From Streptomyces sp. AV19 (GTDB taxonomy: Bacteria; Actinomycetota; Actinomycetes; Streptomycetales; Streptomycetaceae): a stretch of 64,000 bases of DNA. Position numbers and translations under genes: made by a program. The stretch lies in the NCBI RefSeq assembly GCF_015999245.1, contig NZ_JAEAMR010000003.1, positions 553,671 through 617,670 on the forward strand, in the 5' to 3' direction. This document shows positions 11,450 through 20,320 of the stretch, in pieces. Position 1 is the first letter of the stretch. Each line of letters opens with the position of its first letter. Under the pieces are notes generated by a model, which was given only the letters and a program-made list of their open reading frames with translations, had not been told where the DNA came from and made no database searches.

Positions 11450-12055
11450 TCAGGCTTCCCAGCCCGAGGTGTCCAGCTCACAGCCGAAGGGCGCGGGGAC
11501 GTGCACCTTGTCGCTGATCTTCACCTGGGTGTGGGCGCGGTAGCCACGGTCCGGTGACGGGTCGGAGTACACGGTGACCGACCCCTCCAGCACGTCGACC
11601 AGGACGTAGACGGGGACCCCGGCCTTGCCATAGACCTCGACCTTTTCCTGGCGGTCGGCGTGGGCTGTCGCGCGCGAGGTCACCTCGCCGACCAGAGACA
11701 GCGCATCGCCTGGAGCGTAGATGCCCTTGGTTTTCAGGGCTGCCCAGTCGATGACGTAGAAGTCCGGTCCGTAAGCCTTCGACTGGCTGGGGAACCGGAA
11801 GAGCCGGGGATAGCCTCGCGCTCGGTAGCCCTCCGGCACGTGCGGGCTCAGCTGTTCGATGACGCTGTCGAGGATGTAGTCGTAGGAACACTGGGACCAC
11901 GGTGACACGACGACATTCCCCCCGATGATCTCCGTGCGGTAACCGTCCGGGAGATCGGCGTCGATCTTCTCGAGAATCCTGCACAGCTCTTCGAAATCCG
12001 GGTTCGGTCCTTGGACTATCAGCATGGGCGGCGGGGTCTCAACCATGACTGCCAT
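11450..12055 (-). CDS. Uma2 family (DUF820) putative endonuclease-fold protein
   Basis: A 201-residue protein with the Uma2/DUF820 restriction-endonuclease-like fold. Visible motifs are RTEIIGGNVVVSPWS, YGPDFYVID and SLVGEVTSRATAHADRQEKVEVYGKAG, where the PD...EV(x)S...K arrangement gives the putative PD-(D/E)XK site. ATG 12055 has an AGGAGG site 6 nt upstream. Such genes are abundant and scattered in Streptomyces; their biological target is unknown. This is the first gene of the accessory stretch after glyS. Confidence 0.85.
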   Translation of the reverse strand: MAVMVETPPPMLIVQGPNPDFEELCRILEKIDADLPDGYRTEIIGGNVVVSPWSQCSYDYILDSVIEQLSPHVPEGYRARGYPRLFRFPSQSKAYGPDFYVIDWAALKTKGIYAPGDALSLVGEVTSRATAHADRQEKVEVYGKAGVPVYVLVDVLEGSVTVYSDPSPDRGYRAHTQVKISDKVHVPAPFGCELDTSGWEA

Positions 12056-12221
12056 GATGCGCCTCCTTGGGTGAGTGAGCATGGCGACACACACCGTAGC
12101 GGCCTCCGCTGACAGTCCCCCGGGAACGGTGCGTATCAGCCGTACGGGTGGTCCCGGCTTGCGCCGACGTGCGAGGCCGCGAACTCCCGTCCGTCCATGC
12201 CGAGTCGGACCGCCTCCCCGC

Positions 12222-13199
12222 TCACCGGGCCCCCGCCCTCCCGCCCGTCGTGAACGTCCTGCGGTACGCCGTGGGGGAGACGCCGATGTCCGCCGCCAGG
12301 TGCTGGCGGAAGGACGCCGCCGTGCCGAAACCCGCCTGGGCGGCGACCTGTTCCACCGGCAGGTCGGTGGTCTCCAGCAGGCGGCGGGCGTGGTCCAGGC
12401 GGCGGCGGGACAGCCACTGGCCGGGCGGCATGCCCGTCTCCGCGCGGAAGCGGCGGCAGAAGGTCCGTACGCTCATCGACGCGTGGGCGGCCAGTTCCGC
12501 CAGGGGCAGCGGGTGGTGGAGCCGTTCCAGGGCCCAGGCGCGGGTGGCGGCCGTTGTCGCCTCCGCGGGCTCGGGGACGGGGCGTTCGATGTACTGGGCC
12601 TGCCCGCCCTCCCGCCACGGCGGTACGACGCACAGCCGGGCCACCCGGGTGGCGACCTCGCTGCCGTGGTCCCGGCGCAGCAGGTGCAGGCACAGGTCCA
12701 CCCCGGCGGCCACCCCGGCCGCGGTCAGGACCCGCCCGTCGTCGACGAACAGCACCCCGGCGTCGACCCGCACCCGCGGGAAGGCCCGCTGGAAACGCTC
12801 CGCCTCGTTCCAGTGGGTGGTCGCGGTCCGCCCGTCGAGCAGGCCCGCGGCGGCCAGCACGTACGAGGCCGTGCAGATCGACACGATGCGGGCCTCGGGC
12901 CGCAGCAGGGCCAGGGCGTCGGCGAGTTCAGGCGGCAGCCAGTCGCGGGCCTCGTCCGGGCCGCAGGTGAACGGCGGGACGACGAGGGTGTCGGCGGTCG
13001 CGAGGACCGAGGCGTCGTGGTCCACGGCGATGGAGAAGTCCGCGCTGGTGCGTACGGTTCCGCCGTCGAGGCCGCAGGTCACCACCTCGTACAGGGGCTG
13101 TCCGTCCGGCCCGGCCGCCGTGCCGAAGATCCGTACCGGAATGCTCAGTTCGAAGGGATAGACGCCTTCCAGGGCCAGGACCACCACGCGATGTCGCAT
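12222..13199 (-). CDS. GlxA-type AraC family regulator
   Basis: A 325-residue protein. The N-terminal DJ-1/PfpI amidotransferase-like domain (about residues 1-190) has the nucleophile-elbow region IVSICTASYVLAAAGLLDGR. The C-terminal AraC double helix-turn-helix contains MSVRTFCRRFRAETGMPPGQWLSRRRLDHARRLL-type sequence ending SPTAYRRTF. It is probably a ligand-responsive activator or repressor. It is divergent from an oxidoreductase-hydrolase pair that may be its target. It is closely similar in layout to the regulator at 32926-33918. Confidence 0.88.
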   Translation of the reverse strand: MRHRVVVLALEGVYPFELSIPVRIFGTAAGPDGQPLYEVVTCGLDGGTVRTSADFSIAVDHDASVLATADTLVVPPFTCGPDEARDWLPPELADALALLRPEARIVSICTASYVLAAAGLLDGRTATTHWNEAERFQRAFPRVRVDAGVLFVDDGRVLTAAGVAAGVDLCLHLLRRDHGSEVATRVARLCVVPPWREGGQAQYIERPVPEPAEATTAATRAWALERLHHPLPLAELAAHASMSVRTFCRRFRAETGMPPGQWLSRRRLDHARRLLETTDLPVEQVAAQAGFGTAASFRQHLAADIGVSPTAYRRTFTTGGRAGAR

Positions 13200-13323
13200 G
13201 GCAAGATTCTTTCAGATGCTGGCATTCCTGCCACTCGTCCGCCCGCGCCTGCTGCGGAACTCTTGATCACGCGAGGCCGGTCCACCGGGGGACCGGCTCA
13301 CCCGAGCCGGGAGGACGGCGGAC

Positions 13324-14301
13324 ATGATGACGATGAGGGCCATTGGACAGGAGGCCCTCGGCGGGCCGGAGGTGCTCCGGGCCGAGCGGACCGCCCGCCC
13401 CGAGCCCGGCTTCGCCGAGGTGCTCGTCCGCGTCCACGCCGCCGGGGTCAACCCCACCGACGTCTGGCACCGCGCCACCGGCGGCATCGCCGCCCTCACC
13501 GGTTCCGGTCCCGCGGAACCGGTCCGCCTCGGCTGGGACCTCAGCGGCACCGTCGAGGCGGTCGGCCCGGGCGTCACCCTCTTCCGGCCCGGCGACGAGG
13601 TGTTCGGCATGCCGCGCCACCCCGTGCCCGCGGGGACGTACGCCGAGTACGTCACGTCCCCCGCCCGCCACCTCGTCCGCAAACCCGCCGGGCTCACCCA
13701 TGTACAGGCCGCCGCCCTGCCGTTGGCCGCGCTCACCGCCTGGCAGGCGCTCGTGGACACCGCGGACGTCCGGCCCGGGCAGCGGGTCCTGGTCCACGCC
13801 GCCGCGGGCGGGGTCGGCCACCTCGCCGTCCAGATCGCCAAGGCGCGCGGCGCGTACGTGATCGGCACGGCCCGCGCCGCCAAGCACGGCCTGCTGCGCG
13901 AGCTCGGCGCCGACGAGCTCGTCGACTACACGGCCGCCGACTTCGCCGAGGCCGTACGGGACGTGGACGTCGTCCTCGACGCCATCGGCGGCGCGTACGG
14001 GCCGCGTTCCCTGCGCACCCTGCGCCCCGGCGGCCTCCTCGTCGCGCTCGCGTCACCGGCGGAGGCCCGGCTCGCCGCCGAGGCCGAGGCGGCCGGCCGG
14101 CGCGCGGTCTTCATGGCCGTCGAGGCCGACCACGCGGGGATGCGGGAGATCGCCGCGCTGGCCGAGGACGGGCGGCTGCGGCCCGTCGTGGACGCGGTGT
14201 TCCCGCTGGACGAGGCCGCGGCGGCGCACGAGGCGATCGCGACGGGCCGGACATCGGGCAAGATCGTCCTGACAGTTGTCGAGGAAGGGGAGACCCGATG
14301 A
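13324..14301 (+). CDS. NADP-dependent quinone-oxidoreductase-like enzyme
   Basis: A 325-residue medium-chain dehydrogenase/reductase of the zeta-crystallin type. The GroES-like N-terminal domain contains VRVHAAGVNPTDVWHR. The Rossmann domain has VLVHAAAGGVGHLAVQIAKARGA (AxxGxxG nucleotide motif). No structural or catalytic zinc Cys set is present. A GGGAGG ribosome site lies upstream of ATG 13324. It overlaps the next gene by ATGA, so the two are translationally coupled. The substrate is unknown. Confidence 0.87.
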   Translation: MMTMRAIGQEALGGPEVLRAERTARPEPGFAEVLVRVHAAGVNPTDVWHRATGGIAALTGSGPAEPVRLGWDLSGTVEAVGPGVTLFRPGDEVFGMPRHPVPAGTYAEYVTSPARHLVRKPAGLTHVQAAALPLAALTAWQALVDTADVRPGQRVLVHAAAGGVGHLAVQIAKARGAYVIGTARAAKHGLLRELGADELVDYTAADFAEAVRDVDVVLDAIGGAYGPRSLRTLRPGGLLVALASPAEARLAAEAEAAGRRAVFMAVEADHAGMREIAALAEDGRLRPVVDAVFPLDEAAAAHEAIATGRTSGKIVLTVVEEGETR

Positions 14302-14963
14302 CCACGTACATACTCGTCCCCGGCGCCTGGCACGGCGCCTGGACCTTCGAGCCCCTGGCCCGCGCCCTGCGCCGCGAGGGTCACGAGGCCTACCCGCTCA
14401 GCCTCACCGGCGTGGGCGCCCGCAAGCACCTGCTCACCGCCTCGGTGAACCTCGACACCCATATCCAGGACGTGGTGGGCCTGTTGGAGGACGAGGACCT
14501 GACGGACGTCGTCCTCGTCGGCCACAGCTACGGCGGCATGGTGATCACCGGCGCCGCCGACCGGGCCCCGGAACGGGTGGCCGGGCTGGTGTACGTCGAC
14601 GCGGTGGTGCCCGGGGACGGCGACTCCTGCTGGTCCCTGGTCACCGACCGCGAACGCGGCTGGTACCTGACGGACGTCCCGGACGGCGGCCACGCCAGCC
14701 CCCCGCTCCCCTTCTTCGACCCCCGCACCACGCCCCACCCCCTGCCTTCCCTCACGCAGCCCCTCCGCCTCCACAACCCGCCGGTGGCGTCCCGGGATTA
14801 CGTGTACGCCACGGGCTGGCCCGGGGGCTCGCCGTTCGCGGCGCTGCGGGAGCGGCTGGGCGGGGAGGCGGGGTGGCGGGTGCATGACGTGGACTCGGGG
14901 CATGACGTGATGAGCGGGGCGCCGGAGGAGTTGCTGAAGGTGGTGCTGGGGGCGGCACGTTAG
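14298..14963 (+). CDS. Alpha/beta hydrolase (MEKHLA/salicylate-esterase-like)
   Basis: A 221-residue alpha/beta hydrolase. The nucleophile elbow is LVGHSYGGMVI (GxSxG, Ser about residue 77), the early oxyanion loop is LVPGAWHGAWTF, and the terminal His lies in VDSGHDVMSGAPEELL. The acid residue is probably in YVDAVVPGDG or nearby. The N-terminal VPGAWHGAW is typical of the plant-esterase-like small hydrolases found in actinobacteria. It is coupled to the oxidoreductase by an ATGA overlap, suggesting consecutive steps on one small molecule. Confidence 0.85.
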   Translation: MTTYILVPGAWHGAWTFEPLARALRREGHEAYPLSLTGVGARKHLLTASVNLDTHIQDVVGLLEDEDLTDVVLVGHSYGGMVITGAADRAPERVAGLVYVDAVVPGDGDSCWSLVTDRERGWYLTDVPDGGHASPPLPFFDPRTTPHPLPSLTQPLRLHNPPVASRDYVYATGWPGGSPFAALRERLGGEAGWRVHDVDSGHDVMSGAPEELLKVVLGAAR

Positions 14964-15016
14964 GTGCGGACCTCCGTAACGGGGTTCGGTACGCCGGGTG
15001 AGCGAGGATGGACGGG

Positions 15017-15391
15017 ATGACCAGCTGGTTCCGCGCCTATTACGAGGACGAGGACCTGTGGCAGTACTTCGAGACCGATGACGAGAACTGGGCGGTTCGC
15101 CAAGTCGACGTCCGTGGGGCGGATTCGACACCGGTGACAGCTGCCTCGTTGGAGGAGATCCTGTATCTGCGGGACCACAGCGACTTGGCAGCGATGGGCC
15201 GGTATGAACGGCAATACGGCATCCTTGCGGAGGGGCCTCTCGACGGATGGGAGGACGAGCCGCATGCCGGTGAGATCCCTGCGGCGGAGTTCGAACAGCT
15301 CTGGGTCCGGGCGCGGTTGATACTCGACGACTCGGCCTCACGTGGGACGTGGACGGTTTCGAGCGGCCGCCTGCCCGGGGCGAACCGATGA
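15017..15391 (+). CDS. Hypothetical protein
   Basis: A 124-residue acidic, mostly hydrophilic protein (MTSWFRAYYEDEDLWQYFET...) that I do not recognise. It is rich in Asp/Glu and aromatic residues, with no signal peptide or membrane segment. GAGG at 15004-15007 favours ATG 15017; ATG 15008 is also possible. It stands alone after the hydrolase gene. Its lower GC3 than its neighbours hints at horizontal acquisition. Confidence 0.6.
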   Translation: MTSWFRAYYEDEDLWQYFETDDENWAVRQVDVRGADSTPVTAASLEEILYLRDHSDLAAMGRYERQYGILAEGPLDGWEDEPHAGEIPAAEFEQLWVRARLILDDSASRGTWTVSSGRLPGANR

Positions 15392-15495
15392 GTGGCCCGC
15401 TCGCGATCGAGAAGTGTGGCCTCGGCCGCGCGGCCGGGCCGGCCGGACGTCCGGGCCGGGGCGGGCCCGTTCGCCGGTGATGGCAACCTACCGCG

Positions 15496-15978
15496 TTACT
15501 GATCCCCGTCTCCCGGCATCGGGCAGGGCTGCTCAGGAACAGTGCGGTTGGGGGAACACGTCACCAGGGCCAGTGACAGGAACAGCGGACGTCCGAGATA
15601 GAACCCGAGTGAGACATCCCCGCCGAGCGCCAGACGTTCGGCGGCGGAGGTGGCGAGGGCAGCCATCCGTGATGCGTCCCTGTCGTATCCGGAGGCGAAC
15701 CGGGGCGCGTACGCGGCGAGTTGCCGGCGGATCCAGTCGGCGGCCTTCTCCGGCTCGTCCCAGGTGTCCCGGATGAACCGTGCCGGCTTCTGCAGCCAGT
15801 AGGCCGTTTCGATTGGGGGAACGCCGGCGGTGTTCCACTCCGCGACGGCTTCCCGGTACCGCTCCGTCACCTCGGCGGGACTGGTGGAAGTCGGTGCCGA
15901 CGAGGGCGGCGGACGACGGTTGCTCTCCTTGTCGAACGTCGTCTTGTCACCGGCCCATAGGTATCCGTGAACGTGCAA
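15496..15978 (-). CDS. Hypothetical protein of the XRE/DUF397 cluster
   Basis: About 160 residues if it starts at TTG 15978 (AGGA 7 nt upstream); GTG 15870 is a shorter alternative. The core EVTERYREAVAEWNTAGVPP and AADWIRRQLAAYAPRF is helical and soluble. No known domain is recognised. Codon use is less GC3-biased than in core genes. It is last in the minus-strand cluster that starts with the XRE regulator at 17531, but a gap of about 80 bp separates it from the DUF397 gene, so cotranscription is only likely. Confidence 0.5.
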   Translation of the reverse strand: MHVHGYLWAGDKTTFDKESNRRPPPSSAPTSTSPAEVTERYREAVAEWNTAGVPPIETAYWLQKPARFIRDTWDEPEKAADWIRRQLAAYAPRFASGYDRDASRMAALATSAAERLALGGDVSLGFYLGRPLFLSLALVTCSPNRTVPEQPCPMPGDGDQ

Positions 15979-16057
15979 CTGGTTTTCCTGTCCGGAGCAA
16001 AGGAGGACGGCCCCCGCTCTCGCCGGAGAGTGAGGGCCGCCGGTTGACGAGTGTGGG

Positions 16058-16282
16058 TCAGGCCGTGAGGCCGAAGCGGGCCGGGTCGATGCCGGCCGCA
16101 TCCAGTTCCGCCGTGGTGAAGCGCAGCGGCTCCGCGCCGGGCCGCTTGCTGTCACCCATGGCCCAGGCGTCGTCACCGATGCGGGCGAGGGTCACGCAGG
16201 CTTCGCCGTCGGGGTGGGTGTTGCCTCCGCAAGCCCTGGAGAACCGGGCGCCGTCGAGAGTGAGGTTGTACAGGTCGGTCAT
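16058..16282 (-). CDS. DUF397 domain protein
   Basis: A 74-residue protein starting MTDLYNLTLDGARFSRACGG and ending near IDPARFGLTA. It matches the DUF397 family, which in streptomycetes nearly always accompanies an XRE/DUF5753 regulator. Such pairs (AbaA/BldB/WhiJ-like) affect development and antibiotic production, and some behave like toxin-antitoxin modules. Its ATG overlaps the stop of the upstream gene (TCAT at 16279-16282 on the plus strand). Confidence 0.8.
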   Translation of the reverse strand: MTDLYNLTLDGARFSRACGGNTHPDGEACVTLARIGDDAWAMGDSKRPGAEPLRFTTAELDAAGIDPARFGLTA

Positions 16283-16617
16283 GACGAGCCTTCCTGATCG
16301 AAGTGGTTACGGACACCTCGCCAGGCGTCGTGACCGGAGCCGTACTGATCCCGCAGGCTCCGCTTCACCGACTCCGCGTAGATCAGGGCGTCGGTCAGCT
16401 TCCGTGCCGTGGTCATCGGCACGGTTCCGAGGTAGACGTACGGTTCCCCGGAGAGGGCGGCGCGGCCCGTGAGTTGCGGCCACGAGTCCCTGTCACCGAC
16501 CCTGACGCCCATCTCCGCCAGCACACGGCCCAGCATGAATGCCACGTCGTCGGCTTTCCTCTTGCCTGCCAGGAAGGCGTCGGCTTGCTGTGCGGCTGCT
16601 TCGATGTCCGTGGTCAT
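16279..16617 (-). CDS. Hypothetical protein between XRE and DUF397 genes
   Basis: A 112-residue soluble protein (MTTDIEAAAQQADAFLAGKRKADD...) with no family that I recognise. It overlaps the DUF397 start by ATGA and is 62 bp downstream of the XRE gene, so the three probably form one operon. Its place inside a regulator/DUF397 pair suggests an accessory partner of that module. Confidence 0.65.
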   Translation of the reverse strand: MTTDIEAAAQQADAFLAGKRKADDVAFMLGRVLAEMGVRVGDRDSWPQLTGRAALSGEPYVYLGTVPMTTARKLTDALIYAESVKRSLRDQYGSGHDAWRGVRNHFDQEGSS

Positions 16618-16679
16618 GCGGAGAAACTAGGGACCGGGCGGTGGCGGCCACCAGAAAGTTGCAGCGGGTTGCGTGCCAG

Positions 16680-17531
16680 TTAGCCGAGGTCATCGATCGC
16701 GGCGGTGATGAGTGCTCGCGCCCGGGAGCCGTACACGGCCCGTTTTTGCAGCTCGACGAAGGTCTTGAGGTAGTCACGCACCTCGCCGGGAGCGGTTACG
16801 GTAACCTCGGCCGTCAGCAGCTCGACGTGGACGTGCTCGTCGTCGTAGACGTTGAACGTCTCCACAGCCCAGATGGGCCGTTGGCCCTTGGAAGGGATCA
16901 CGCCCAGGCTGACCGAGGGGAGCGACATCACCGACAGCAGGTGCCCGAGTTGGTCGGCCATCGCTTCGGCGTCTCCCATCTGGTAGCGGAGGACGGCTTC
17001 TTCGAGGAGCATGACGAACCGGTGGTCACCTTCGCGGAGCACCCGCGACCGTGCGAGACGGGCCGCTACCGCGGAAGGGATGTCGTCCCGCAGCTCCCTC
17101 AGCCAGGCGACCGATTCAAGGACGGCTGCCGCGTACCTCTCGGTCTGAAGGAACCCGGAGATCAGGCTGGAGCTGTAGGAGCGGAAGAGCTTGGTGCGCT
17201 CGTTCAGAGGGACGCGACCCTCTTGGATGAAGCGCAGGGTCTGCTTCCTGTGGAGCCGCCTCCACTGCATGTACATGGATTCGGCGGCGCGGTTGGCCGC
17301 GATGAGGTCGGGAGCCTGGTCCTCGGCATCGCAGGCCGCGCACCACGCGCGGATGTCGGCGTCCGAAGGAGTGGTCTTGGCATTCTCGATACGGCTGGAC
17401 TTGGCCTTGTGCCAACCGCAGCGGACAGCCAGGTCATGACCCGTGAGCCCGGCGTCCCGCCTGATCTCTTTGAGCCGGCCTGCCAGGGCTTCGCGGGCTG
17501 CCTGGGCACTGGACGAGGGGACGGTAGGCAT
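16680..17531 (-). CDS. XRE family regulator with DUF5753 domain
   Basis: A 283-residue protein. The N-terminal XRE helix-turn-helix is in LKEIRRDAGLTGHDLAVRCG followed by WHKAKSSRIENAKTTPS. The remainder is the DUF5753 ligand-binding-like domain (ESMYMQWRRLHRKQTLRFIQE ... VYDDEHVHVELLTAEVTVTAPGEV...). Such regulators pair with DUF397 proteins, as here. ATG 17531 begins MPTVPSSSAQAAREALAGRL; the longer frame upstream to 17603 overlaps the pseudogene. Confidence 0.87.
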   Translation of the reverse strand: MPTVPSSSAQAAREALAGRLKEIRRDAGLTGHDLAVRCGWHKAKSSRIENAKTTPSDADIRAWCAACDAEDQAPDLIAANRAAESMYMQWRRLHRKQTLRFIQEGRVPLNERTKLFRSYSSSLISGFLQTERYAAAVLESVAWLRELRDDIPSAVAARLARSRVLREGDHRFVMLLEEAVLRYQMGDAEAMADQLGHLLSVMSLPSVSLGVIPSKGQRPIWAVETFNVYDDEHVHVELLTAEVTVTAPGEVRDYLKTFVELQKRAVYGSRARALITAAIDDLG

Positions 17532-17563
17532 GATCTGGCTGTCCGGTAACGCTACGGGATGGG

Positions 17564-17705
17564 TCAGACCTTGAACTCCTCGTGCGGGACGCCCCGTTCC
17601 CACACTGCTGCGAAAGCATCAGCGCACAGCTTGATGACGGCCTTGTCCTCGACGTACTCGAAGCCCGCGCCGTCACCGTCACCGGTGAAGTGATTGAACC
17701 TCACG
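17564..17705 (-). pseudogene. 3' remnant of a DUF6879-like gene
   Basis: The minus strand encodes about 45 C-terminal residues (FNHFTGDGDGAGFEYVED ... FAAVWERGVPHEEFKV) and a proper TGA. This resembles the C-terminus of small proteins (DUF6879-like) found beside XRE/DUF397 genes. Upstream of about 17705 the frame enters DNA that is the 5' part of the penicillin-binding protein gene on the other strand, so the 5' portion is missing. The truncation appears to mark a recombination junction. Confidence 0.6.
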
Positions 17706-20281
17706 CGGCCCGGCGCGCGGCGCAGCAGCCGACGTCCGGCCGCCGTGCCGCACCACGCAGCAGTTCCTCCGTGCCCGGCCGCGGCCGGGGCGAGGAGCCT
17801 TCCCACGGCGGACGGGCCGCGGCCCGGCGCGCCGACCGGCGCGGCGGGTCCGGCGGCCGCAGACGGGCGGCCGGAGCCGGGGGGGCGGGCCGGGGCCGGC
17901 GGGACGCCTCCGCGGGCGGCAACAGGCTCGTCGACTATCCACGGGCCGGCCGGGACGGCTGGCGGCGCTGGCTCCCGTCCTGGCGGCTGGTCGCCGGGGC
18001 CGTCGTGTCGTTCGCCGGCCTGATGCTCGGGACGGTGGGCGTGGCCCTGGCCGTGGTGCAGGTGCCGAGCGCCCAACTGGCCTCGAAAGTGCAGAAGAAC
18101 GTCTACTACTGGTCCGACGGCAAGCAGATGGTCGTGGCCGGCGGGGGCAGTCTCAACCGGCAGATCGTGCCGATCTCCCAGATCCCCCTCTCCATGCAGA
18201 ACGCGGTGATCTCCGCCGAGAACGCCAGCTTCTACAAGGACTGGGGCGTCGATCCGATGGGCATCGCCCGGGCGGTCGTCAAGATGGCGCAGGGCGGCGA
18301 GACGCAGAGCGGCTCCACGATCACCCAGCAGTTCGTCAAGAACACCTACCTCAGCCAGGAACAGACGCTCAAGCGCAAGGTCACGGAGCTGTTGATCTCC
18401 GTGAAGGTGGGCGCGACCCAGGACAAGCGGGACATCCTCGCGGGGTACCTCAACACGGCGTACTACGGCCGCGGGGCCTACGGCATCCAGGCGGCGGCGC
18501 GCGCCTACTACGACAAGGACTGCTCGGACCTGACGCCGAGCGAGAGCGCCTACCTGGCGGCGACGCTCAACGGGCCGAACCTGTACGACCCGTACGGTGG
18601 CCAGGGGCCGGCCGCGACGCCGGAGAAGAACACCAAGCGGGCCACGGACCGCTGGAAGTGGACGCTGGACCGGGAGGTCGAGGTCGGGCACCTGAGCGCG
18701 GCCGACCGGGACAAGTGGGTCGGGCAGGGCTTCCCGCAGCCGCAGAAGCCGAGGCCCGCGACCAACCGGGCCGGCCAGATCGGCTACCTCACCGACCTCG
18801 CGGACAACTACATCACCGCCCACTCCACAATCAGCAAGGGCGAGCTGGACAAGGGCGGTTACCAGATCTACACGACGTTCGACCGGAAGAAGGTCAACGC
18901 CCTGGCGAAGTCCGTCGAGGCCGTGCGCAGGGCGAACCTCAAGCCGGACCTGCGCGAGGTCGACAAGTTCGTGCAGTTCGGCGGCGCCTCGGTGGAACCC
19001 GGGACGGGGAAGATCGTCGCCATCTACGGCGGCGAGAACGCCCTGACCCACTTCACCAACAACGCCGACTACACCGGCGTCCAGGTGGGCTCGACGTTCA
19101 AGCCCTTCGTCCTGGCGGCCGCGATGACGCACGGCAAGCGGAACCCCGCCCTCGGCCCCCGGCAGGGCGACGGCGAGCGCACGCTGGTCTCGCCGGAGAG
19201 CGTCTACAACGGCGACAACAAGCTGACGCTGCGGATGTACAACGGGGCCGTCTGGCACGACCGGAACGGCAGCGAGTGGCACCAGAAGAACGACGGCGAC
19301 GAGAACCGGGGCCTCATCAGCCTCCGCACGGCCATGCAGTTCTCCGCGAACACCCCCTACATCCAGCTCGGCATGGACGTGGGCACGGATCTCGTCCGGG
19401 AGGCGGCCCTGGCCGCGGGCCTGGACGAGGAGCAGCTCGCCTCGATCACCCCGACGTTCTCCCTGGGCACCTCGGCGCCGAGCGCGATCCGGCTGGCCGG
19501 CGCGTACGCGACCTTCGCGGACAGCGGACGGCAGATCGACCCGTACTCGGTCACGAAGGTGGAGAAGAATGGCAAGCCGGCCTACGCGCACGAGCAGAAG
19601 AGCGAGCAGGCGTTCACGTCCGACGTGGCGAACAACGTGACGGACGTGCTCAGGACCGTCGTGGAGGCCGGGACCGGCACGGCGGCGAAGCTCGGCGCCC
19701 GTCCGGTGGCCGGCAAGACGGGGACGACGGACGGCAACCGCTCGGCCTGGTTCGCGGGCTACACCCCGCAGCTGTCCACCGCCATCGGCATGTACCGCGT
19801 CGACCCCAACGCGAAGAACCAGGAGTTCCTGTCGATGCGCGGGGTCGGCGGCCAGCCGACGATCCACGGCGCGTCGTTCCCCGCGGAGATCTGGGCCGAC
19901 TACATGGGCAAGGCGCTGAAGGGCGTGCCGGTGCGGCAGTTCGATCCGCCGCGGCCCATCGGCGAGAAGATCTTCGGCGGCGGGGCCTCCCCCTCCCCCG
20001 CGCCGGCGCCCTCGGCTTCGCCGTCCGCGTCTCCGTCGGAGACCGCCGAGCCGTCGCCGTCGGCTCCCCCGTCCCCCTCGCCCAAGCCGAGCCGGACCTG
20101 CGGGCTGCTCGACCCGCGGTGCCGCACGGGAGACCACGAGGGCACCGACGGCGGCACCCCGGCCGGGCCCGGGGCCACCAGCGGGGCCACCGGAGGACCG
20201 GGCGGCCAGGAGGGCGACCTCGGCGACGAACCGGCGCCGCCGGGGCAGAGCCGGCGCCAGGGAGGCGGTCTGTTCGGCTGA
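17690..20281 (+). CDS. Class A (bifunctional) penicillin-binding protein
   Basis: About 863 residues, with a basic Arg/Ala/Gly-rich cytoplasmic tail, one membrane anchor (LVAGAVVSFAGLMLGTVGVAL), a GT51 glycosyltransferase domain (SAENASFYKDWGVDPMGIARA, GSTITQQFVKNTYLS) and a transpeptidase domain (Ser in GSTFKPFVLA, SAN in MQFSANTPY, KTGT in AGKTGTTDGNRSAW). A Pro/Ser-rich external tail follows. It polymerises and cross-links peptidoglycan. The GT motif has E-N in place of the usual E-D. No ATG exists before the membrane segment; GTG 17690 lies inside the antisense remnant, and GTG 17582 or 17771 are alternatives. The natural start may have been lost at the breakpoint. Confidence 0.85.
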   Translation: MIEPHAARRAAQQPTSGRRAAPRSSSSVPGRGRGEEPSHGGRAAARRADRRGGSGGRRRAAGAGGAGRGRRDASAGGNRLVDYPRAGRDGWRRWLPSWRLVAGAVVSFAGLMLGTVGVALAVVQVPSAQLASKVQKNVYYWSDGKQMVVAGGGSLNRQIVPISQIPLSMQNAVISAENASFYKDWGVDPMGIARAVVKMAQGGETQSGSTITQQFVKNTYLSQEQTLKRKVTELLISVKVGATQDKRDILAGYLNTAYYGRGAYGIQAAARAYYDKDCSDLTPSESAYLAATLNGPNLYDPYGGQGPAATPEKNTKRATDRWKWTLDREVEVGHLSAADRDKWVGQGFPQPQKPRPATNRAGQIGYLTDLADNYITAHSTISKGELDKGGYQIYTTFDRKKVNALAKSVEAVRRANLKPDLREVDKFVQFGGASVEPGTGKIVAIYGGENALTHFTNNADYTGVQVGSTFKPFVLAAAMTHGKRNPALGPRQGDGERTLVSPESVYNGDNKLTLRMYNGAVWHDRNGSEWHQKNDGDENRGLISLRTAMQFSANTPYIQLGMDVGTDLVREAALAAGLDEEQLASITPTFSLGTSAPSAIRLAGAYATFADSGRQIDPYSVTKVEKNGKPAYAHEQKSEQAFTSDVANNVTDVLRTVVEAGTGTAAKLGARPVAGKTGTTDGNRSAWFAGYTPQLSTAIGMYRVDPNAKNQEFLSMRGVGGQPTIHGASFPAEIWADYMGKALKGVPVRQFDPPRPIGEKIFGGGASPSPAPAPSASPSASPSETAEPSPSAPPSPSPKPSRTCGLLDPRCRTGDHEGTDGGTPAGPGATSGATGGPGGQEGDLGDEPAPPGQSRRQGGGLFG

Positions 20282-20320
20282 TCCGCCCCGTGAGAGGGGC
20301 GATTCGCTCCGTATGAGAAG

